From the NCBI GenBank assembly GCA_038503035.1, contig JAVSML010025228.1, forward strand, positions 38,941 to 102,940: 64,000 nt of DNA, written 5' to 3'. Source of the DNA: Crocodylus rhombifer. Lineage: Eukaryota > Chordata > Crocodylia > Crocodylidae. Below the pieces are notes generated by a model, which was given only the letters and a program-made list of their open reading frames with translations, was not told the DNA's origin and searched no databases. This document shows positions 36,733 to 46,370 of the stretch, piece after piece; positions within the stretch are counted from its first letter, which is position 1; every line of letters begins with the position of its first letter. Position numbers and translations under genes: made by a program.

Positions 36733-37108
36733 TGTGTGTATACCTTTTAAGACTTTTATGTATAAACTAGCCAATTGCCCATCAAGAATGGGCGGGGGGC
36801 GGGGAGGGGGCTGGGATGGAGTGCCACCATCTAACGTCCCATGCTGCCAGTGTTCTGTTTCTTGCAGGGAGCAGGGTGGGGGAGCCAAGGCCGGCACTGC
36901 TGGCCCCAGCTCCCTCACCCTCTGTCCAGTCCTCGATGTGAATAAAATATTACAGACAGACAGACTTAGGCTTTTATAATATTAGAATTGTTACATTAGC
37001 TTAGGATGGCAGGAGGGAACAGCAGATCAGCAGGCTAAGAAGGCTCTCTAAATGAACAAGCTTTATTGTTCTGTAAGTTTAATTCCTTGTTTTTTTGAGA
37101 ATAACACA
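36733..37108 (+). repeat. Gypsy 3' LTR, split by a Helitron
   Basis: The LTR begins TGTGTGTATACC right after a purine-rich tract AGAGGGGAAAGA (36721-36732), the expected polypurine tract. It is interrupted after TTATGTATAAA (36766), resumes at 36987 with ATTGTTACATTAGC, and ends AATAACACA (37108). Without the 220-bp insert it is 156 bp and collinear with the 5' LTR. Confidence 0.85.
36767..36986 (-). mobile_element. Non-autonomous Helitron
   Basis: On the minus strand the 5' end is TCTAATATTATAAAAGCCT followed by AAGTCTGTCTGTCTG. The 3' end is a hairpin GCCCAT-TCTTG-ATGGGC, six bases (AATTGG), then CTAG at the terminus, with host T next. TC start, 3' hairpin, CTAG end and absence of a target duplication are the Helitron signature. 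It is 220 bp with no coding sequence and sits inside the gypsy 3' LTR. Confidence 0.82.
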
Positions 37109-37171
37109 CCTCCTGCTCCTCTGTGGAAGGCATGATTGTCTGTGTACTCTACCACTGTCTGGTGACATTGT

Positions 37172-37706
37172 GGGAGAAGTGCATCCAGTTTTGGGCTCCA
37201 CAATTCAAAAAGGATGTGGAGAAGCTTGAGAGAGTCCAGAGGAGAGCCACGCACATGATCAGAGGTCAGGAAAACAGACCTTACGATGACAGGCTGAGAG
37301 CCATGGGACTCTTTAGCCTGGAAAAGCACAGGCTCAGGGGTGATCTGATGGCCACCTATAAGTTTATCAGGGGTGACCACCAGGATCTGGGGGAACGTCT
37401 GTTCACCAGAGCGCCCCAAGGGATGACGAGGTCGAATGGTCACAAACTCCTGCAAGACCATTTCAGGCTGGACATAAGGAAGAATTTCTTTACTGTCCGA
37501 GCCCCCAAGGTCTGGAACAGTCTGCCAGCGGAGGTGGTTCAAGCACCTACATTGAACACCTTCAAGAGTAAATTGGATGCTTATCTTGTTGGGATCCTAT
37601 GACCCCAGCTGACTTCCTGCCCTTTGGGCAGGGGGCTGGACTCGATGATCTCCCGAGGTCCCTTCCAGCCTATGAAATCTATGAAATCTATGAAATCTAT
37701 GAAAAG
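37172..37706 (+). mobile_element. CR1 LINE 3' fragment, well preserved
   Basis: CR1 ORF2 C-terminus reads from KCIQFWAPQFKKDVEKLERV to KLDAYLVGIL with the stop at 37600-37602. The GGGCTGGACTCGATGATCTC tail and four TATGAAATC repeats follow (37671-37705). It is almost identical to the 16.4-kb copy, so both are recent. The minus-strand frame here (37063-37542) is an antisense shadow. Confidence 0.94.
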
Positions 37707-37709
37707 GTA

Positions 37710-38030
37710 AGGATCAGAAGCCTTAGCAGTGAACCAGTGGATACTTCTGTCCTGGGATAATTCTAAACCAGTTCCCAATCACTGACATTCTTGGAATTGT
37801 TCAAGTGTTATATCTGTCCACATCTGGGATCTAGCACTGTTATTCAAGACCAGATAAACATGCACGCTATGAGCTGCATTCTTCTCTCACCAGCCGACTG
37901 GTGAGACCAATGGGAACTACGTGCATGCATCTGAGGACCAAATGCAGCTTTAAACGAATGAGCTGGAAACTGTTTGAAACATTTTAGTTCTGAAAATGGA
38001 TCCATATTTGAACCAAGTTAGTAGCCTTGT
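37710..38030. other. No feature seen
   Basis: Unique-looking sequence between the CR1 tail and the duplicated block. Confidence 0.5.
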
Positions 38031-38291
38031 TGAACTCATTCAGACTTCTCAACTGTGTAATCTCACTCAAGTATACCAGTATTTCTAGGATCAGGGCCAT
38101 AATATGTATGGCTCAGCTAAGAGATTTGGGGAAGGGGCATGAGAATCCTAACAAATTGGTAATGGTTTGAAGGTTGGTTTGAGATTTGGTTTGAAGGTAA
38201 TGGTTTGAAGGTAATGGTTTAAGATTTGAAGGTTGTATGAAAAAAGTATACATGAGTGACAGATTAGTTATAAAGAGGTAGAAATAGCAAT
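38031..38291 (+). repeat. Direct repeat copy 1 (pair with 42149-42351)
   Basis: It shares TGAACTCATTCAGAC, ATTTCTAGGATCAGGGCCAT, AATATGTATGGCTCAGCTAA and GAGTGACAGATTAG..ATCAAGAGG-type blocks with copy 2, in the same orientation. Copy 1 has an extra tandem stretch of GGTTTGAAGGTAAT units (about 38160-38235). The two copies flank the LINE and its nested CR1. Confidence 0.85.
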
Positions 38292-38299
38292 CTGGGAAT

Positions 38300-38541
38300 C
38301 CAAGCCACCCAACATCTTGATAGATGAAAGGAAATGTGACAAAGTCAGTCAGTCAGTGGTGTTTGGCAGTCATGTGGGAGAAGAGCCCAATATGCAAGCA
38401 GTAAACCTTCCCACAATAGCTACAGGTGCACTTGCAAGATGGAGCATGAAGCACGCTCTGGTTCCTGGCTCACCTCTGGGCCTCAGCCTGGGTTCTCTGA
38501 TTGCTCTCCACAATGACTACACCAGACTTGACCCAGCTTCT
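38300..38541 (-). other. Probable 3' tail of the non-CR1 LINE
   Basis: This non-coding sequence lies directly downstream (minus strand) of the LINE stop codon at 38542-38544. The boundary is inferred from position only. Confidence 0.35.
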
Positions 38542-39175
38542 TCAGACTGAGTGACTGTGGGCAGGGTTCTCCCACTTGTCAGTGGAAATGCTGAATTTCT
38601 TTAGACCTTGCTTGACCTTGTGATTGTATTGGAGCTTTGGCCTTCCTCTGCATCGTGGGTGGTTCTTGAGTTGGCCACAGAGCACATCCTTCAGCAGACA
38701 ATCCTGAGGCATGCACTCCACATGTCCCAGCCAGTGAAGCCTGCAAGTGTCCAGCATAGTCTACATAGACTGTAGGCCGGTTCTCTCAAGGATCTTGTTT
38801 TTGGTAATCTGTTGGTCCCAAGTGACTCCAAAGATTTTTCTGAGACAGCAAAGGTGGAAGCCATTCAATCTGTGCTCCTGCTTGGAGTACATGACCCAGC
38901 TTTCACAGCCATAAAGGAGGGTACTGAAGACACAAGTGTGATAGAGGGACACCTTACTGTTCAGGGTTAGCAACTTGTTGTTCCAGACGCATGAGGTAAG
39001 TTTCCCAAAGGTGACAAAGGCTTTGCTGGTTCTCATATCAAGTTCTCCATCAAGGCTAAGTGAGCAGGTAAGAGTTGAGCCAAGATAGCAGAAGTGATCT
39101 ATACTGTCCAGAGCTCATTAGTGACAAAGCTTTTGGGTGGGATGTTGGTGCCTGTGACATGATAACTATTTTCTT
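38542..39175 (-). mobile_element. Non-CR1 LINE ORF2, C-terminal part (3' of the nested CR1)
   Basis: The minus-strand frames 39036-38761 and 38757-38542 read LTSCVWNNKLLTLNSKVSLY, STLLYGCESWVMY, HLCCLRKIFGVTWDQQITKN, LHWLGHVECMPQD and VLCGQL. This order (LLYG.E.W, CLR.I..I.W.D.I.N..VL, L.W.GHV.RM) is the thumb and C-terminal pattern of a non-LTR element family other than CR1. I cannot fix the clade (RTE/Vingi/Nimb-like are candidates). The next upstream residues (KKIVIMSQAP) continue the RT piece at 41.3 kb. Stops separate the two frames. Confidence 0.78.
39165..39175. repeat. Target-site duplication, left copy
   Basis: ACTATTTTCTT here and ACTATTCTCCTT at 41276-41287 flank the CR1 and come from the same stretch of the host LINE. 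The reading frame of the host LINE resumes across them. Confidence 0.7.
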
Positions 39176-41275
39176 ATATTTTCATAGTTTCTAGGGTCAG
39201 AACGGACCTGAGCAGATCATCAAATCCGACCCCCTTGCATAGCAGGAAAGAGTACTGGGGTCAAATGACCCCAGCAAGGTGTACATGTAGCCTCCTCTTA
39301 AAGACCCACCATTTCTCTTGGAAGTTGGTTCCAGATCCTAGCCGCCCTGACAGTGAAGTAGCACCTCCTGATGTCTAATCTGAATTTACCCTCTGCCAGC
39401 TTGTGACTGTTATTCCTGGTCACTCCTGGCAGTGCTTGGGGGAACAGGGACTCCCTCAATGCCTGCTGGTCCCCTCTGAATAGCTTGTAACAGGCCACTA
39501 GATCCCACCTCAGTCTTCTCTTGTGGAGGCTGAACAGGTTCAGGTCCTGTAGCCTTTCCTCATAGGGCCTGCCATGCTGCCCCCTGATCATGCAGGTGGC
39601 CCTCCTCTGGACCCTCTCCATGTTGTCCACATCCCTTTTGAAGTGCGGCGCCCAGAACGGGACGCAGTACTCCAGCTGTGGCCTAACCAGTGCTGCATAG
39701 AGGGGGAGGATCACGTCCCTGGACCTGCTCGAGATGCATCTGTGGATGCATGACAAGGTGCGGTTGGCCTTCCTGACTGGCTCCCCACGCTGCTGGCCCA
39801 TGTTCATCTTGGAGTCAATGATGACTCCAAGATCCTTTTCTGCCTCTGTACTGACGAGAAGGGAGTTCCCCAGCCTGTAGGTATGGTGCTGATTGTTCCT
39901 CCTCAGGTGCATCACCTTGCACTTGTCGGTGTTGAATCCCATCCTATTCTCATCCCCCCACCCCTGTAACCTGTCTAGGTCTGATTGCAGCCTGTTCCTT
40001 CCTTTTAGCGTGCCCACATCCCCCCACATCTTAGTGTCATCAGCAAATTTGAACAGGGTGCTTTTTAACCCCTCGTCCAAGTCACTGATGAAGACGTTGA
40101 ACAGTGTGGGCCCGATGACCGAGCCCTGCGGAACCCCACTGCCCACATCCCTCCAGGTCGAAAATGACCCGTCCACCACCACTCTCTGGGTGCGGCTCTC
40201 CAGCTAGTTGGTGACCCATTTGACTGTGTGGGTGTCGACACCATAGTCCCCCAGTTTCTTAATGAGAAGGGGGTGAGAGACACTGTCGAAGGCCTTCTGA
40301 AAGTCTGAGAAGACTATGTCCACTGGTACCCCTGCATCTAAGGATTTGGTGACCTGGTCGTAGAAGGCCACCAGGTTGGTTTGACAGGACCTGCCACTGA
40401 TGAACCCGTGTTGGTTGCCCCTAAGCATAATCTCCCCTGCTGGCCCCTCATGGACATGTGCCAGAATAATTCTCTCAAAAAGTTTGCCCAGGATTGAGGT
40501 AAGACTAACTGGCCTATAGTTTCCCGGTCCTCCTTCCTCCCCTTTTTGAAGATGGGAACCACATTGGCCCTTTTCCAGTCCTCTGGCACCACACCAGAGC
40601 ACGAGTGCTTGTAGAGCCATGTCAGGGGTCCTGCAATGACCTCAGCCAATTCCCTCAGTACTTGAGGGTGGAGATAGTCTGGACCAGCTGATTTGAATAC
40701 ATCCAGTCCCTCCAGAAGTTCCCTAACTAGTTCCTCACTAACCCTTGGCCTAGGTGCTCCTCCCCTGGGGTCAAAGGGGGGCCGAGAGCGGGGTGGCTGT
40801 TCTGGTCCATGCTCAGGAAAATGGAGGCAAAGAAATAGTTAAATATGTTAGCTTTGTCATCTGGTGTGATGACCAAATTTCCTAGCTTGTCCTGCAGGGG
40901 CCCCACATTACCCGGTACCTTCTTTTTGCCCTCTATGTATTTAAAAAAGGACTTCTTGTTGTCCTTGATCTGGGAAGCTAGTCCCAGTTCCATCTCCACC
41001 TTGGCCTTCCTGACTGGCCCCTGCATCCCTGAGCAACTGCTGTATAGTCCTCCCTGGTGATGGCCCCTCCCTTCCATTGGATGTGCACCTCCCTTTTAGC
41101 TAGGAGACATTCCCAGATGCTTTTGGTGAGCTATGGGGGCTTTTGCGCCCTCCTGCCCCCTTTGATCCGTGTTGGGATTACCTCCCTTTGGGCTTGGAGG
41201 ATCGTCTCCTTAAGGAGCAACCACTCTTCTTGGACACCTGGCTCCCCTCCCCTCCGGGACCTCAGTGCTTCCCCG
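39176..41275 (-). mobile_element. CR1 LINE, 2.1 kb, nested in another LINE
   Basis: The minus-strand ORF2 linker and RT are preserved. Motifs are LASQIKDNKKSFFKYIEGKKK (about 40930-40990), EDWKRANVVPIFKKG (40539-40583), NYRPVSLTSILGK, GVPQGSVIGPTLF (about 40110-40150), FADDTKMWG (FADD at 40036-40047) and LERVQRRAT-like MERVQRRAT. The ORF ends at 39298-39300. Lesions are a frameshift at about 40525 and an in-frame TAG at 40204-40206 after VKWVTN. The 3' tail (TTCATAGTTTCTAGGGTCAG) reaches 39176. It is 5' truncated in the linker region, has no endonuclease, and is flanked by target duplications. Confidence 0.93.
39298..40182 (-). pseudogene. CR1 ORF2 RT palm-thumb and C-terminal frame (294 codons)
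   Basis: This is the longest intact frame of the nested CR1, starting at an internal Met just after the TAG at 40204. It carries VPQGSVIGPTLFNVF, FADDTKMWG with both catalytic Asp, GFNTDKCKVMHL, RPQLEYCVPFWAPHFKRD and the C-terminal LDIRRCYFTVRAARIWNQLP block. A functional ORF2 would need the linker and endonuclease upstream. Confidence 0.92.
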
Positions 41276-41850
41276 ACTATTCTCCTTGATACTGATTACC
41301 ATGCCAAAGTTGGTTCGTGTATCAGATAACTTGTTCATCAGGGTCTGCAATTTATCAGGTGAGTTAGAGCTGAATGCAGCAGCATCTGCAACGAGTAGAT
41401 CCCAAATAGTGAGCTAGATGACATGCTTTTTGCTCTGGAATGGTCTGATGTTGAACAAGCTGTTGTCTATCCTTGATTCAATTTGTATGCCAGATTGATC
41501 ATCTCCAAAAGTGTACCTGAAAAGAACAGAAATGAAGATGCCAAAGCCAGTAAGTGCTAGAACGCAGTCTTGCTTCATGCCAGTATCAATCCTAAACTCA
41601 GATGAAGTTTCATTTTCATACTGGATGGTTGCCTTCATTCCCTTATGGAGTTCTTTGAATAGGGGAAGCACTTTTTGTGAAGAGCCAATTTTCAACAGGA
41701 TCTTGTAGTTGCCATTCCTGCTAACCATGGCAAAGGCCTTTTTTAGGTCAACAGATGAGAAGTGCATGTTGTTAATGGCTTTTTTCTTGCAACAAGCACA
41801 GTGTGACGGACATGATAGATGTGAAGCATCAAGCTCTGAACCCACAATGG
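41276..41850 (-). mobile_element. Non-CR1 LINE ORF2, RT part (5' of the nested CR1)
   Basis: The minus-strand frame 41845-41414 reads VDLKKAFAMVSRNGNYKILL, LFKELHKGMKATIQY, FRIDTGMKQDCVLA and SRIDNSLFNIRPFQSKK. These are RT blocks (KAFD.V.R, LH.GM, G.KQGCVLAP, LFN.R). In the next frame the active-site block reads LLVADAAAF, where the usual FADD has lost the second Asp. SPDKLQTLMNKLSDTRTNFGMVIS follows and leads into the CR1 insertion point. The 5' part of the element is missing upstream of about 41850. Confidence 0.78.
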
Positions 41851-42148
41851 CTCATAGAGTAGACGCTCTCAGCAAGGACTTAGAGTCTTTTCAGCAGGAC
41901 CCTTATAAGCACCTTGCTGACTGTCCCCCTCCCCCGTAGCTGTTACAGTCTGTTCTGTTCCCTTTATTTTTGTATAAAGTAATTGTCTTTGCATCTTTCA
42001 GATCCTGGAGTGTGTGGCTTTTCTCCCAGAATGTACAGAGAAGTGTGTGGATATCACTCGCAGGCTTTTTCCCCCTGCCTTTAGGTGCTCCTGAGGTATC
42101 TTACTGTTGCTGGCTCCTTTCCTGGGCACAGTCCCTTTGATAGCTTTC
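41851..42148. other. No feature recognised
   Basis: The sequence between the LINE and the second direct repeat has a 74-codon minus frame (41998-42222) without a domain. It may be further LINE sequence, but no motif supports that. Confidence 0.35.
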
Positions 42149-42351
42149 TCACTGAACTCATTCAGACATCCCAGCTGTGCAATGTCACTCAAGTATCCCA
42201 GTATTTCTAGGATCAGGGCCATAATATGTATGGCTCAGCTAAGTGATTTGGTGAAGGGACAAAAGCATCGTAACGAATTACAGATATTTGAAGATTGTAT
42301 GCAAAAAGTGTGGATGAGTGACAGATTAGCTATCAAGAGGCAGAAATAGCA
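42149..42351 (+). repeat. Direct repeat copy 2 (pair with 38031-38291)
   Basis: Same block order and orientation as copy 1, without the GGTTTGAAGGTAAT expansion. Its left boundary is near TGAACTCATTCAGAC and its right boundary near AGAAATAGCAA. Confidence 0.85.
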
Positions 42352-42361
42352 ACTGGAGAAA

Positions 42362-42480
42362 GAAATGTATGTAATAGAGTGACTATCAGGAAGAATGTGC
42401 TGACAGTCTGTAGAATAATCTCTATTACTTTGGTATTTAAAACTAGACTGGACAAATTTCTAAAAAATATGGTATAAAAA
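42362..42480 (+). mobile_element. Short CR1 3' fragment
   Basis: Reading RVTIRKNVLTVCRI, then FKTRLDKFLKN, this matches the extreme C-terminus of CR1-type ORF2 (consensus F..RLD.FL). It is only about 120 bp and degraded. Confidence 0.55.
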
Positions 42481-42484
42481 GCCA

Positions 42485-43440
42485 TTCTACATTCATTTCC
42501 AAGGGTGAATTCAGATAGCTTAATACAACTTTTCAGCTATAATTTCTATGTGTCTGTGAAATACAAACTCCTCTGAAAGTGCCATTTATATGCATGTGAA
42601 CCAAGGCCAAAGGGCCAAATAGCTTCCTGGTCTCATATGCAGTTTATGTGTTTGCCTCTTTCTGCTCATCTCAAAGCAACACCAGAGTTTGTTTCCAACC
42701 CAGACCAGATCAGGATGTGCATAGTGGAGGAACTGTCAGTGCAGAGGTCATCCCTGGCATGTAATCATATGGATCTAGCTGTTTTGGATTTCCTCAAGCT
42801 TTTATTGCCAGAACAATGCAAGGAAAAGTCAGAAGAGAAAGGATGTAGGTAAGAAGAATGAAGATGGGGAACCTCACATGGCTTGGATTCTATTTGCTCC
42901 AGATACTGATCATGAATACTGACACTATCTGAACAACTTGAGCCTACAAAACTGGGCTGGAAACATTATTTAAACAGGAATTTGTGTTTTGTTTTATCCC
43001 TCTTCCACTGCCCCAAGATACTTTTCCAGTTCTGGTTCAGACACCAGTTGGAGCCTGGGAGGGAAGTTTGAGTTAGGTTCTAAAAATGGAAAAATATTTG
43101 TGTCAATTCTGTTTTGTCCATCACTGTTTTCAACCCGTGATGTGATGCCAAAAGTTGGATTTTTTGGTGGAGATTGTGTGTTTTGCTAATAAGTGTTTTT
43201 TTCTCTTCAATGATTAGCAAAGCCCTGAAAGTTTAAGGAAGCATAAAATTACAAGCCAAGCTTCTTAGCTTGAGACATCATAGGAATTAGCTGCATCAGG
43301 ACATTCCCAGTAAATCAGAATAGCTTTTCTACTGGCAAATTAGGATCTCTCCTTCCATGAGGCCCAAACTATTGGGCCTAAAAGAAATTTTTAAGTTCAA
43401 ATTCATTTCAAGTTTTGGGCTCAATCAAGCTGGTTCTTGT
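42485..43440. other. No feature seen
   Basis: Unique-looking AT-rich sequence. No gene or repeat was recognised. Confidence 0.5.
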
Positions 43441-43443
43441 AGG

Positions 43444-43830
43444 CTGTGTGTAGATGAAATGGGGGCCCTAAATTGAAGCGGTGGGTTTTAAAAAACACTG
43501 CTTCAATTTAGAGCCGATTAAACCCCTATGTCATGCACACACCCTGCTAACTTACCTGACTATCCAGCAGGCAGGGGCATGCGAGCTACTGGCAGGCAAA
43601 GCAGTCCCTGGGCTGTGGGAGGGGCTGGTGCTTTCCTCCATGGCAGTGGCAGTCATCCCCCAGGTGACACCCACCTGCAGGCACCTGGCTCAGGCAGTCC
43701 CAGGGGGCACTGCAGCTGCAGAGGGAGGCTCGGGGCCCCTTCACAGCTCAAACAGGCTCCTTCTTTTTCTCTCATCACAGTTTTGGCTCAGTGTACTTCT
43801 ACATTGATCCAAATTGAGTTATTACTGTTA
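43444..43830 (+). mobile_element. Possible MITE with a strong left hairpin
   Basis: It starts near GGCTGTGTGTAGATGAAATG, resembling the GTGTAGATG motif of the 31.7-kb MITE end. A 16-bp stem with one mismatch follows: CTAAATTGAAGCGGTG (43468-43483) against CACTGCTTCAATTTAG (43496-43511). A GC-rich interior then leads to CTACATTGATCCAAATTGAG near 43800. The right end is uncertain. There is no coding domain. Confidence 0.45.
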
Positions 43831-44059
43831 TCCACCAGAGTAAGTATGAGGAGCACCTGAAAACTTCTATTCATGGAGCAGGGAAAGTGCTGTGGCTTCC
43901 CTGCTCCCTGCAACTCCCCTGTTCTTCTGTACCAGTTGCCTTTCCAGCATGATCTACAAGGCCCTACCAGATCTGTGGCAGAATGGTAAAACATGTTAAT
44001 CATGTCTTCCTTCAAAAAGATATGATGGGAAAAGGAAAGGATGAAGCAGTGGGAAAAGG

Positions 44060-44702
44060 AAAACAATGTTTTTCCATATTTAAATATTTGAAAGACTGCC
44101 ATAAAAGACATGTGAAAAATTGGTTTCCCTTGCCACAGAGGGAAGAATACATGACAGTGGGTTTAAACTATATTAAGGCAGGTCGAGATAAAATTGAAGG
44201 AAAAACTTTCTATCTGTAAGAGCAGTAGAACAAGCTGCCAGAGGAAGTTGTGGAATCGTCTTTACTAGAAGTTTTCAAGAAGAGGCTGTATACGGATCTG
44301 TCTGGGCTAGTTTAGAAACATCAAATCCTGATGATGTGGGGTTGGAGGGGGAGGGTTGGATTAAATGAGGGGTGGCCAACCTGTGGCACTGGTATCATAA
44401 GTGACTCGGGCAAACTTTGTGTGTGGTATGTGGCAACTGGAGAGGGAACAGGCAGCTCAGTGACAAATAGGGCTCGGGACAAAAAGCAGAGCATCAGATC
44501 AGGCAGGGCATCAGAAAGCAAAGCAGAAGCTTGGTCAGGGAGCATAGGACAGGAAGCATAAAGCTGAGCAGCAGATCTGATAAGAAAAAAAGAATCCAGG
44601 TGGCACTTGGGGAGGGTGCAGGGCTAATGTGTGGCATGCCTGCCGAAAAGATTGGTCTCTGCTGGACTAGATGATGCCTGAGGCTTTTTCCGTGATTCTA
44701 AG
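44060..44702 (+). mobile_element. Old CR1 3' fragment, split by a hAT element
   Basis: CR1 C-terminal sequence reads IFKYLKDCHKRH, then LPEEVVESSLLEVFKKRLYTDLSG up to about 44310. The 3' tail is GGGTTGGATTAAATGA, interrupted, then GGACTAGATGATGCC..GTGATTCTAAGG (to 44702). Several stops occur. The tail matches CR1 ends of the TGATTCTA type. The interruption at 44367-44664 is a hAT. Confidence 0.8.
44367..44664 (+). mobile_element. hAT-type MITE (298 bp) inside the CR1 tail
   Basis: The left end GAGGGGTGGCCAACCTGTGG and right end GCCTGCCGAAAAGATTGGTC..CTG form a hAT-like inverted pair (AGGGGTGGCCAAC type). The flanking octamers GATTAAAT (44359-44366) and GACTAGAT (44665-44672) agree at 6 of 8 positions and restore the CR1 tail when the element is removed. 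The interior is AG-rich with no coding sequence. It is a different hAT family from the 22.6- and 62-kb elements. Confidence 0.82.
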
Positions 44703-44704
44703 GC

Positions 44705-45235
44705 AGAGGGTAATGTAAGAGAGGATTTTTCATGATAAATTCTGCTGTCTCTTCCAGTCCTATATCTCCTGTCCCACAGGCTAGTATTGAAGTGTATCTG
44801 TCACTAATTATTAAGCCATAGAAATAGAAACGAAAACAGCAACGCTAGTCCTTCCCTAAGAAACCAGGGTAGAATTGCTCCTTATCCAGGGCATGCATTA
44901 TGGGCATTTGTAGCCAACACATGATTTCCCGTTTTGGCTGCCACAACTACGTTTGTGTTTGCATGATTGGGATTTCCCACTACTTTAAAATTCTTTTCAG
45001 CACTTTTAGTTAACCATGCTCAGAAAGGTTTTCTTTCCCGGCTCCCTGGCTTACCAGGCTTGACTGTGTTGTGCACACACTGAGAATCTCAAAGCATCTC
45101 AAAGATGTGTAATCCCTTTCCTTCGCCATCAAGTGGCGCTATGAATTTATTTTACGTGTTATCTTTAACTCCTCCTTCCCACTGCTCAGCTGACCAGGTC
45201 TGGTTTTGACTAAGATGCGGCTTTCAGAATATATT
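44705..45235. other. No feature seen
   Basis: Unique-looking sequence before the Harbinger-related cluster. Nothing was recognised. Confidence 0.45.
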
Positions 45236-45239
45236 ATTT

Positions 45240-46370
45240 TTATACATGGGTAGGATAATGGCCAAGCAAGAGCAAACCTGTGGTGTGCAACAAGTGGTAG
45301 TTAATTACTCCTGGTAATTTTTTTGCCACCTGTAATGTATGTGCTCCCTGTGTACCCACTGCCCATGCCACCCACCTGTTGCATCCACAGGGTTCGTAGC
45401 TGCCCAGCATTGAGGCATCGACAGAATGGTAAGCTTGCAAAGTTTTGAGTTTGCTAGCTACCCCTACCCTAAGACTTCCTGGAACATTTCTCTTCTTAAA
45501 CCTTCCTATTTCAAAGAGATTCCTATTCCAAAACCACAGAGAATAGTTCAGGTGGACACTACCTGCCAGACATGTTGTTTAACATATCCACCGACCCCTG
45601 GTTTTGTCTCTTTTCTTCCCCCTCCCTCCAAACAATGCAGCAATCCCTCTGACCAATAAAAGATAGAAAAAAGAAGAACAAAGAACGATAGCGTTTAGAT
45701 TTTGTATAGATATTTTGTATAGATGGAGATAGTTTTATAGATAGAGCTATAGAGATATTTTTATAGAGACAGCTTTAATATTATTATTTATATATAATTT
45801 TCCTTTTAATTTAAGTACTTTTACTTTTTTTTGATAAAATATGTACCTCTTTTTCTGTTAATAAAAGTTTTGTAATTTTTTGTCTATATATATGCGTGTC
45901 ATGTTTTATTTCATAGGCAGTGTCATGGCTAATCAGGCCTGTGTGGGGTGGGTTGGCAGACCTGATGACCGCGCCCTCCTTAACCAGCATGGGGATGCTT
46001 TGCCTGGGTGGGGCTATTTATGGAGTCATGGTATTATCGGAAAGAGTTGCAGGGTAGGCTGTTACTGGAGGTCAAATGTTTGTCCCCATCCTCCCATCCC
46101 AATGTACAGTGACCCCCATCCCCATCCAGAGCAGCAAGCAGGCAAGAAGGCATGCATGGACTCTTATTGAGGGTGATTAGCAACTCTTTCTTGTATTATA
46201 ATGCATGGTCCCTGGGGGGAGGGGTGTTGTCCCCCTGGAATATCTTCAAGCAGTGTTTTTTCTGCCTATCCATCCCTCCCCCTGCTTCCACACCACAGCT
46301 GACCACAGGGAGCCAGGTAGTGAAGGTAATGGCGGAGCAATCTATTATGGGACGTTCAGTTGTTTTGGTC
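45240..46370 (+). repeat. Harbinger-associated repeat unit A
   Basis: This unit parallels 47.2-48.2 kb. Shared blocks, in order, are CAGCATTGAGGCATCGACAGAATGG-like, AACCTTCCTATTTC, ATTCC..CCAGAACCAC-like, GGTGGACACTACCTGCCAGAC, TTCTTCCCCCTCCCT and a 330-bp tail with ATAGGCAG..TGGGTTGG..CTGG..ATTTATGGAGTCA. The tail beginning AAGTTTTGTAATTTTTTGTC (45866) also resembles 50.6 kb, just after the Harbinger transposase remnant. No frame is coding. I infer that it is non-coding flank of a Harbinger-family element. Confidence 0.5.

Larger units (their letters stand above)
34501..37108 (+). mobile_element. Degraded Ty3/gypsy LTR retrotransposon with both LTRs; RT and RNase H lost
   Basis: Two matching LTRs bracket gag and pol remains. 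After the 5' LTR (34501-34655) come a gag capsid-like part (WKKFKQNFTIYMIASGA near 34750, then the 107-codon frame 34985-35308) and a Cys-rich knuckle region (CRWCGGYHK..CCNKCKRFNHFARV, about 35353-35450). A protease piece follows (VTFKLNTGSQVNVIP, about 35590-35635) with Asn in place of the usual catalytic Asp. The integrase has a zinc-binding part (GHLNIEKC..ALCWPNINN, about 35886-36000) and a core (IFARHGIPQIVKMDIGLQF and YPQLNGLLENRV, about 36110-36290). No RT or RNase H sequence lies between protease and integrase; a Tigger-like insertion occupies that place. No target duplication was found. It cannot move. Confidence 0.87.
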
